Source: Flavobacterium sp.
Lineage (GTDB): Bacteria > Bacteroidota > Bacteroidia > Flavobacteriales > Flavobacteriaceae
Direction of reading: 5' to 3'
Length of the DNA stretch: 64,000 bases
NCBI RefSeq assembly: GCF_025352015.1
Contig: NZ_JANXUG010000066.1
Coordinates: 1 to 64,000, forward strand
In this document: one piece after another, positions 58,014 to 64,000 of the stretch
Position numbering within the stretch: the first letter of the stretch is position 1
Layout: each line of letters begins with the position of its first letter
Translations under genes and position numbers: made by a program
Notes under the pieces: generated by a model
What the model was told of the DNA's origin: nothing
Databases searched by the model: none
What the model saw: only the letters and a program-made list of their open reading frames with translations

Positions 58014-59075
58014 TTAGTTGGTGATTATTTTTTTAATGAATTTGCTGCCATCTTCAGTGATTAGTTCTACAACATACACTGATGCTTGATGAATAGGGTT
58101 AATAGTAATGTCGTTATTGTTTTCGCCTATACTTATTTTTTTGGTTTCGAGTAATTGCCCAGTAATGGAATAAATGTTTAAAGTGGAATTGGTAAGAGCC
58201 ATTTTTGAATTAATGGTGATAATTCCTTTGGATGCATTGTTTCCTAAAACGGTAAAACTGTTGCTATTAAATTGTTCAACCGATAGCGGAATAAAACCTA
58301 AATTAAACCAAGTACGAGCAGCACTTACTAATCCGGCAAAACCAGTAGGCAAAGCTCCAGCATTATTAAAACCAAATCTAAAGAAGATTCTATCTATATT
58401 TCCAGATTGATTTGTTCCAGTGTTGGTAGTAGCTGATGGAATTACAGGCTCGCCTGATGCATAATCTGGATTTATATAAAGATTCAGTATATCATTGTTT
58501 GTGCCCGATAAATGAGAATATTTTAAGATTACTAAATTGTCTTGATTGTAATTAAAAATACCGTTGGTGTAAACAGTTAAATTGGCAGAGCTTCCTTTTT
58601 TTATTCCAACTTTATATCCTGTTCCTGCATCCTGTACTAAAAGTCTGAAAGTAATTAAAGAAGTATCACTATTTGCAGCTCTAAAAAAATCGGATGCACT
58701 TCCTACAGTAGGGGCAGTGGCGATATTTAGTACCATCCCAACATATAAATCACCACCAATTATAACGGGTTGTAAAGGATGACCAGGATTATCTAAAAAA
58801 CCAGCAATTTCTAAACTTTTTGCTGAAGTGCCATAGTTAAGATACGAAATAGAATTACTCACCACATTACTACTAGAACAACTTCCTCCGCTGGTAACAG
58901 GATTACAAGCCCCAGCACCAAAACCCCCATTGGCAGCATCATTATTATGAGACCACAATCCTTGAGAATGTAATGACGAGCCTACAGTATAGGTAGCTAA
59001 ATTATCTTGAAAGATATTTTGTGCTGTTAAAAAACAACTTGTTAGTAAACAAGCTATAAGTAATTTTTTTTTCAT
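58014..59075 (-). CDS. Secreted protein with T9SS sorting tail (paralog B)
   Basis: A 353-residue protein with signal peptide (MKKKLLIACLLTSCFLTAQ). It shares with paralog A the blocks NIFQ-x-x-(x)-A-x-Y near the start, SYLNYGTSAKSLEI, DILNLYINPDYASGEPVIPS, GFAGLVSAARTW, and a sorting tail ending KFIKKIITN, so the pair arose by tandem duplication. Both are on the minus strand 26 bases apart and probably form one transcript. The function is unknown. Two or three cysteine-rich spots (GACNPVTSGGSCSSSN) could form disulfides outside the cell. Confidence 0.8.
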   Translation of the reverse strand: MKKKLLIACLLTSCFLTAQNIFQDNLATYTVGSSLHSQGLWSHNNDAANGGFGAGACNPVTSGGSCSSSNVVSNSISYLNYGTSAKSLEIAGFLDNPGHPLQPVIIGGDLYVGMVLNIATAPTVGSASDFFRAANSDTSLITFRLLVQDAGTGYKVGIKKGSSANLTVYTNGIFNYNQDNLVILKYSHLSGTNNDILNLYINPDYASGEPVIPSATTNTGTNQSGNIDRIFFRFGFNNAGALPTGFAGLVSAARTWFNLGFIPLSVEQFNSNSFTVLGNNASKGIITINSKMALTNSTLNIYSITGQLLETKKISIGENNNDITINPIHQASVYVVELITEDGSKFIKKIITN

Positions 59076-59183
59076 ACAAATTTATATTTGCGTAAAGATA
59101 AAAAAATATTTTACTATTTTAAGAATTGTTCACCCATAATTATGTTGCTCTAATAGCTTATTTTTGCATACAATTTTGTGTAA

Positions 59184-60563
59184 ATGAATGCTTCTCTGTA
59201 TACCAAAGAGTTCTCCTATAATTTAAAGTTGGCTTATCCTGTAATTATAGGAATGCTGGGTCATACTTTAATAGGAATTGTTGATAATATTATGGTGGGA
59301 AAATTAGGAAGTACAGAGATTGCAGCAGTATCGCTAGGTAATAGTTTGATTTTTATAGCCATGTCTCTTGGTATTGGATTTTCAACCGCCATAACTCCAA
59401 TAGTTGCCGAGGCGGATGCCGAAAATAATAGATTGAAAATTCGTTCTGCTTTTCATCACGGATTGTTTTTATGTGTTTTTCTAGGATTTACACTATTCGG
59501 GTTTGTGATTTTGGTAAAACCAATAATGGAACTACTGCACCAACCCAAAGAAGTAATTACATTAGCCAAACCTTATATAAATTGGGTTGCTTTTTCTCTA
59601 GTTCCGCTTATTATTTATCAGGGATACAAGCAGTTTGCCGATGGATTATCTATGACCAAAGTTTCGATGTATGCTATTGTTATGGCTAATATACTGCACG
59701 TCATTATTAATTATTGTTTAATTTATGGTGTTTGGATTTTTCCAAAAATGGGAATTCTTGGCGCAGGTTTAGGTACTGTGATTTCTCGTATTGCGATGGT
59801 GGTTTTTATGCATCTTATTTTGTCTCAAAAAGAAAGTTTAAAACAATACTTTCATGATTTTAGTTTTGAAGAAATCAAAAAACAAATGATAATAAAAATT
59901 ATCAATCTCGGGTTTCCTTCTGCCATGCAAATGCTGTTTGAAGTAGTTTTATTTACAGCAGGAATTTGGTTATGTGGCACCATAGGCAAAACCAGCCAAG
60001 CTGCTAACCAGATAGCTTTGAGCTTGGCATCAATGACTTTTATGGTTGCTATGGGTTTGAGCGTTGTATCTATGATTAGAGTAAGTCATCAAAAAGGTTT
60101 GAATGATTACAAGCAACTAGTATTTATAGCGCGCTCCATCTTTGTACTGGCTATACTTATTGAAATTCTATTTGCAATACTTTTTGTAGCATTGCACCAA
60201 ATATTACCTTATTTGTTCCTAAATATGGAAAATCAAGCTCAATTATTAGACAATAAAGAAGTAGTAATCATAGCGTCCAAATTGCTTTTGGTTGCGGCAG
60301 TTTTTCAAATATCTGACGGAATACAGGTGGTGGTTCTAGGAGCATTACGAGGTTTACAAGACGTAAAAATCCCCATGTATATTACTTTTTTTGCGTATTG
60401 GGTGGTTGGATTTCCTATTTCTTATTATTTAGGAATTTGTACAGCTTTAAAAGCAGTGGGGGTTTGGATTGGATTATTGGCTGGACTAACTGCAGCTGCA
60501 GTTTTTCTATTCATCCGATTTCATTATTTGACCAAAAAAATGATAATTAATAATAATTCATAA
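59184..60563 (+). CDS. MATE family multidrug efflux transporter
   Basis: A 459-residue, 12-helix protein with the typical twofold MATE pattern: GMLGHTLIGIVDNIMVGKLGSTEIAAVSLGN in the first half and GFPSAMQMLFEVVLFTAGIWLCGTIG with AANQIALSLASM in the second. MATE exporters use Na+ or H+ to pump cationic compounds out. The stop codon lies inside the AATTCAT repeat tract that follows. No regulator is nearby. Confidence 0.92.
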   Translation: MNASLYTKEFSYNLKLAYPVIIGMLGHTLIGIVDNIMVGKLGSTEIAAVSLGNSLIFIAMSLGIGFSTAITPIVAEADAENNRLKIRSAFHHGLFLCVFLGFTLFGFVILVKPIMELLHQPKEVITLAKPYINWVAFSLVPLIIYQGYKQFADGLSMTKVSMYAIVMANILHVIINYCLIYGVWIFPKMGILGAGLGTVISRIAMVVFMHLILSQKESLKQYFHDFSFEEIKKQMIIKIINLGFPSAMQMLFEVVLFTAGIWLCGTIGKTSQAANQIALSLASMTFMVAMGLSVVSMIRVSHQKGLNDYKQLVFIARSIFVLAILIEILFAILFVALHQILPYLFLNMENQAQLLDNKEVVIIASKLLLVAAVFQISDGIQVVVLGALRGLQDVKIPMYITFFAYWVVGFPISYYLGICTALKAVGVWIGLLAGLTAAAVFLFIRFHYLTKKMIINNNS

Positions 60564-60603
60564 TTCATAATTCATAATTCATAATTCATAATTCATAATT
60601 CAT
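60555..60603. repeat. Tandem repeat (AATTCAT)7
   Basis: Seven perfect copies of the 7-bp unit AATTCAT run from 60555 to 60603, starting inside the last codons of the MATE gene and including its TAA stop (60561-60563). Related sequence occurs in other gaps of this window, for example 32705-32732 and 32900-32925. Confidence 0.9.
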
Positions 60604-60732
60604 TCCGTCCTTACACGCCAAATCTGATAAAACATAACTTTAAGTTTCAGCACTCATAAGTTTAAATTTAGAATTGTAACTTCTTTACCACAGTTGCGTA
60701 TAATCATCGTATAATTCAAAAACTTACAAAAA

Positions 60733-61638
60733 ATGATACTTTCACTTATAATTGGTATTATCCTAATTATTATCAGCGTTACGCTAAAAAATAATGTAAA
60801 TCCGGCTTCAAAATTTTCTTCCATTATTAGAATTTTTGGATTTGTCATAATTCTTATCGGACTTTTATCATCGGTTTTTAAACAAATAGATGCAGGTAAA
60901 GTTGGAGTAAAATCTTTGTACGGAAACGTGCAACCCGAAGTTTTAGAAAGTGGTTTACATGTTATTAATCCGCTTTTAGATATTACAATTTTTGATATTC
61001 AAACACAAAACTATACAATGTCTGCAATTCACGATGAAGGAGCAAAACAAGGTGATGATGCCATACGTGTTTTGTCTAATGATGGACTAGAAGTAGTAAT
61101 AGATTTAACGGTTCTGTACCGAGTTTTACCCTTCGAAGCTCCAAAAATTTTAAAGGGAATTGGTGTAGATTATACCGATAAAATTGTCCGTCCGGTTACA
61201 AGAACTCGTATTCGTGACAACGCCGTTTATTATGATGCCGTTGCGTTATATTCGACCAAAAGAAATGAATTTCAACAACGTATTTTCAAATCTATCGAGG
61301 ACGATTTTAAAAAAAGAGGTTTGGTTTTGGAGCAACTTTTAATCAGAAATATCAATCTTCCAAAGTCTGTAAAAGCATCTATAGAAAGTAAAATAAATGC
61401 CGAACAAGATGCTCAAAAAATGCAATTTGTATTGCAAAAAGAAAAACAAGAAGCTGAACGCAAAAGAGTAGAAGCACAAGGTATTGCAGATTATCAAAGA
61501 ATTATTTCCACTGGCTTAACCGATAAACAATTACAATACGAACAAATAAAAGCGCAAAAAGAAATTGCCACATCTGCCAATGCTAAAGTTATCTTCATGG
61601 GCAAAGGAAGTACGCCAGTAATTTTAAGTGATAAATAG
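60733..61638 (+). CDS. Prohibitin-family SPFH/Band 7 membrane protein
   Basis: A 301-residue protein with N-terminal membrane helices (about 3-20 and 33-50) and an SPFH domain (QIDAGKVGVKSLYGNVQPEVLESGLHVINP, about 55-85 onward), followed by a long charged coiled-coil helix (EQDAQKMQFVLQKEKQEAERKRVEAQG). Prohibitin-type proteins form ring-like microdomain scaffolds in membranes; bacterial substrates are unclear. The start at 60733 gives the helix directly. Its neighbour is a small acidic protein gene, 88 bases downstream. Confidence 0.88.
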   Translation: MILSLIIGIILIIISVTLKNNVNPASKFSSIIRIFGFVIILIGLLSSVFKQIDAGKVGVKSLYGNVQPEVLESGLHVINPLLDITIFDIQTQNYTMSAIHDEGAKQGDDAIRVLSNDGLEVVIDLTVLYRVLPFEAPKILKGIGVDYTDKIVRPVTRTRIRDNAVYYDAVALYSTKRNEFQQRIFKSIEDDFKKRGLVLEQLLIRNINLPKSVKASIESKINAEQDAQKMQFVLQKEKQEAERKRVEAQGIADYQRIISTGLTDKQLQYEQIKAQKEIATSANAKVIFMGKGSTPVILSDK

Positions 61639-61726
61639 TTTTTTTTAAAACTTTATTCGGTAATTTGGTTATTCGCTAATCTGTTTCCGAATAATCAAAT
61701 AATCACACAACCAAATTAACAATATA

Positions 61727-61954
61727 ATGCAACTACCAAAATTTGTCCTAGCTGACAACTCTGATTTTCCTGATGATATTTTTGTCATTCATCTTGACTT
61801 TCCACGCTTTATCATTAATTTAAAAGATGATGAAGTTGAATTTATAGAAGATTTAGAAGGAGAAGACGAAACTGAATTAGAGTCTGAAATGGAACATTTA
61901 ATATCGCTCGCCGGAGAATTCTACGATAAAGAAATGGAAGGTTACGAGGAATAA
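61727..61954 (+). CDS. Small acidic protein of unknown function
   Basis: A 75-residue protein with strong acidic bias in its second half (EDLEGEDETELESEMEHLI) and a DFPRF / DDIFVIHLDFP beginning. There is no signal peptide, so it is cytoplasmic. I recall similar short proteins in other flavobacteria but no function. It may be co-expressed with the prohibitin-family gene. Confidence 0.65.
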   Translation: MQLPKFVLADNSDFPDDIFVIHLDFPRFIINLKDDEVEFIEDLEGEDETELESEMEHLISLAGEFYDKEMEGYEE

Positions 61955-62134
61955 TCATCAACTGCTGCTTTATTTTACAAACAGTTTTTATATTGGTTCA
62001 ACCCAATTTTAAAGCTGTTTTTTTTGTTCAAAAGATTTACAAACAAAAGTTTATCAAATGTTAAAATAAGAATTATATTATTATTAACTTGCGTACACAT
62101 TTTTTTATCAAATTTTAATTACTAATCGAAAGTC

Positions 62135-62620
62135 ATGACAAGCAAAAAAAAGTGTACGTGTATAATCTTTTTGATGGTACTCTCCTGTTCAAGTATTACA
62201 GCACAGCAATCTACAAATGCTTCTGGAGGAAATGCTACGGGCAGTAATGGAACAGCAAGTTACTCCATTGGGCAGGTTATTTATACAACAAATACAGGTA
62301 CAAATGGTTCGGTAGCACAAGGTGTACAACAACCTTATGAAATTTCAACAGTTTTGAGTGTGCCAGATGCAAATTCAATACAATTGATAACTGTTTTTCC
62401 GAATCCAACCAACAATATTATGGTACTCAAAGTTGATGACCACGATAATAACAAACTCAATTACCAGCTTACTGATACCAATGGAAGATTAATAGAAAAT
62501 AAAAAAATACGTAACAATGAGACCACAATTGAAATGAATAAATATGCATCATCTATTTATTTTTTGCAGGTATTGGATGCTGAAAAGCTAATAAAAACAT
62601 TTAAAATAATTAAAAATTAA
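62135..62620 (+). CDS. Short secreted protein with T9SS sorting tail
   Basis: A 161-residue protein with a signal peptide that may end at SSITAQ. A glycine/asparagine/threonine-rich segment (NASGGNATGSNGTASYSIGQV) is followed by a T9SS type A sorting domain (ITVFPNPTNNIMVLKV... to FKIIKN). It is little more than a passenger of about 65 residues plus sorting tail. The next gene on the same strand starts four bases after its stop, so the two form a two-gene unit of secreted proteins. Confidence 0.85.
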   Translation: MTSKKKCTCIIFLMVLSCSSITAQQSTNASGGNATGSNGTASYSIGQVIYTTNTGTNGSVAQGVQQPYEISTVLSVPDANSIQLITVFPNPTNNIMVLKVDDHDNNKLNYQLTDTNGRLIENKKIRNNETTIEMNKYASSIYFLQVLDAEKLIKTFKIIKN

Positions 62621-62624
62621 ACTT

Positions 62625-64000
62625 ATGAGAACAAAAACACTAGCTAATATTAAAATGGTTTTAGTTTTACTGATACTCTTTTTTCTTCAAATTACAAATG
62701 CTCAAGCTCCCCAAAAAATGAGTTATCAGGCTGTTGTCAGAAATTTGAGTAGTGCACTTATTGTTTCTAGTCCAGTCGGCATGCGCATTAGTATTTTGCA
62801 AAGTTCAGCTTCTGGTTCATCTGTTTATACCGAAACACAAACGAGTTCAACCAATGTAAACGGACTTGTAAGTTTAGAAATTGGAACAGGAACAGTGGTT
62901 TCTGGAAATTTTGCAACCATAAACTGGGCGACTGGACCTTACTTTATTAAAACAGAAACTGATCCAACAGGCGGAACATCATATACAATTACAGGAACTT
63001 CACAGTTAAGCAGCGTTCCTTACGCATTGTTTTCGGCAGGAAGTGCCAATGGGGAAACTCCAGGCACCGCTGTTGGTGATATGAAATATTGGAACGGAAC
63101 CGCTTGGACAATGATTCCTATTGGCACTCCAGGACAGTTTTTACAAATTAATAATAGCAACATTCCAACTTGGATAGGGGGATCTTTCCCAACGTTAACA
63201 ACAATTTCTAATCCTTCGCAAACTTATTTTGAGCCGAATCCAGCTGGTTTTTGGGGGAATGTTACAAACGTGGGAATTACAGGTTCAGGAGGTTCTGTAA
63301 TCAGTAGTTATGGTGTTTGTTGGAGCATAGCGGTAAACCCGACTCTTGGTGGAACTTATTCATTAATACCCGGATCCACTGGTTTAGGGAACTTTTACGC
63401 GCAGCTCACAAGTTTATTACCAAATACAACATATCATGTAAGAGCATTTGTGATTAATAGTACAGGAGTAACTTATGGTAACGATGTTATTTATACCACT
63501 TTTAATCCAACTTTACCGACTGTAACAACCACTCCCGTAACGGCAATTACAGGCGGAACAGCTAGTTCAGGTGGAACCATCAGCAATGATGGAGGTAGTG
63601 CCATTTCACAAAAAGGTATCTGTTGGAGTACTTCACCATCACCTACAATTGCTGATAATATAACTACAAACGGTGCAGGCAGTACCGCATACACAAGTAT
63701 TGCTTCAGGACTTTTAACAAGCACAGTTTACTATATTAGATCTTATGCAACCAGTATTGCCGGGACAGCCTACGGAAATCAAGTTAGTTTCACGACCACT
63801 TCAACCCTTTCCATTGGTAGCTTTTACCAAGGAGGTGTGATTGGTTATTTCTTGCAACCTGGCGACCCTGGCTATAGTTCTATAGTGCAACATGGGATTA
63901 TAATTTCACAGAATAATATAGGAACAGCTGACTTCGGGTGTTACAATGTAACTTACCCAAATCCATTTGGTAACGCAATTGGTGATGGAATAAACAATAC
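62625..64000 (+). CDS. Large secreted multi-domain surface protein (3' end outside window)
   Basis: Open from the ATG at 62625 through the window end (at least 458 residues), so it is absent from the ORF track. It has a signal peptide (cleaved after QITNAQ) and an SYQAVVRN beta domain typical of large Bacteroidota surface proteins. Two FN3-like units follow with YGVCWS and KGICWS motifs, TYHVRAFVINSTG and YYIRSYATSIAG. The visible end GSFYQGGVIGYFLQPGDPGY looks like the start of a DUF1566-like domain. It is paired with the preceding short T9SS gene. Confidence 0.85.
   Translation, partial: MRTKTLANIKMVLVLLILFFLQITNAQAPQKMSYQAVVRNLSSALIVSSPVGMRISILQSSASGSSVYTETQTSSTNVNGLVSLEIGTGTVVSGNFATINWATGPYFIKTETDPTGGTSYTITGTSQLSSVPYALFSAGSANGETPGTAVGDMKYWNGTAWTMIPIGTPGQFLQINNSNIPTWIGGSFPTLTTISNPSQTYFEPNPAGFWGNVTNVGITGSGGSVISSYGVCWSIAVNPTLGGTYSLIPGSTGLGNFYAQLTSLLPNTTYHVRAFVINSTGVTYGNDVIYTTFNPTLPTVTTTPVTAITGGTASSGGTISNDGGSAISQKGICWSTSPSPTIADNITTNGAGSTAYTSIASGLLTSTVYYIRSYATSIAGTAYGNQVSFTTTSTLSIGSFYQGGVIGYFLQPGDPGYSSIVQHGIIISQNNIGTADFGCYNVTYPNPFGNAIGDGINN

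Noticed and set aside
54685-59075. Possible CRISPR-like or phase-variable region in the T9SS genes
   Set aside because: Similarity between the genes is at protein level, and no regular spaced repeats or invertible inverted repeats were seen.
61990-62010. GGTTCAACCC resembling a tRNA T-arm
   Set aside because: No acceptor stem, anticodon arm or CCA end is found around it.

Overview
The window is an AT-rich chromosome segment of a Flavobacterium-like member of the Bacteroidota (Flavobacteriaceae). Support comes from codon use rich in AAA, ATT and TTA, from promoter sites of the TTG-N19-TAnnTTTG type (clearest at the SRP RNA), from the absence of obvious Shine-Dalgarno sites, from several type IX secretion (T9SS) sorting tails, from a Rho factor with a long Asn-rich insert, and from a proteorhodopsin next to a retinal-forming Blh enzyme. 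I saw no rRNA, tRNA, CRISPR array, transposase or prophage.

Layout. 1-6837 (minus) is a CoA-dependent aromatic catabolic operon: flavin reductase-family protein, a two-domain 2-aminobenzoyl-CoA monooxygenase/reductase-type enzyme, an aryl-CoA ligase, a membrane-anchored glutamate-synthase-like flavoprotein, a hot-dog thioesterase and the first codons of an acyl-CoA dehydrogenase. The best reading is aerobic anthranilate (2-aminobenzoate) degradation through CoA thioesters. 7016-12392 (plus) is a tightly packed seven-gene cluster: FAD oxidoreductase, methyltransferase, type III polyketide synthase, FabZ-like dehydratase, ketosynthase, acyl carrier protein and phosphopantetheinyl transferase. 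It is a candidate pathway for a phenolic or quinone lipid and is the most interesting system here. acs (acetyl-CoA synthetase) follows.

14.5-21.3 kb holds a DUF4293-type membrane protein, rho, a broken membrane-protein gene, dnaK (with a sigma-54-like upstream motif), and the divergent blh / proton-pumping rhodopsin pair. 21.4-35 kb holds secreted or lipid-anchored proteins, the SRP RNA gene, a dipeptide epimerase, an SDR, a transaldolase-like enzyme, an ABC-F ATPase with one degenerate composite site, a fasciclin protein, pheT and recG. 35-54.6 kb holds an M1 peptidase with a patatin-like lipase, a second ABC-F protein, a cupin, a stand-alone degenerate DEAD-box domain, a sigma-54 activator without a DNA-binding domain, panB with an RluA-type pseudouridine synthase, an outer-membrane-like protein, an aldehyde dehydrogenase, a very large hybrid histidine kinase, a ComM/YifB ATPase and a PPK2 kinase. 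54.7-64 kb is dominated by surface proteins with T9SS tails, plus a MATE exporter, a prohibitin-family protein and a tandem 7-bp repeat.

Several ORF-track starts were moved: dnaK, pheT, acs, the dehydratase, the RluA homolog and the 45-kb barrel protein all have better internal starts. Two genes are absent from the track because they are cut by the window edges, and the pseudogene is absent because it carries a stop and a frameshift. Function calls rest on motif recognition by eye; no database search was run.
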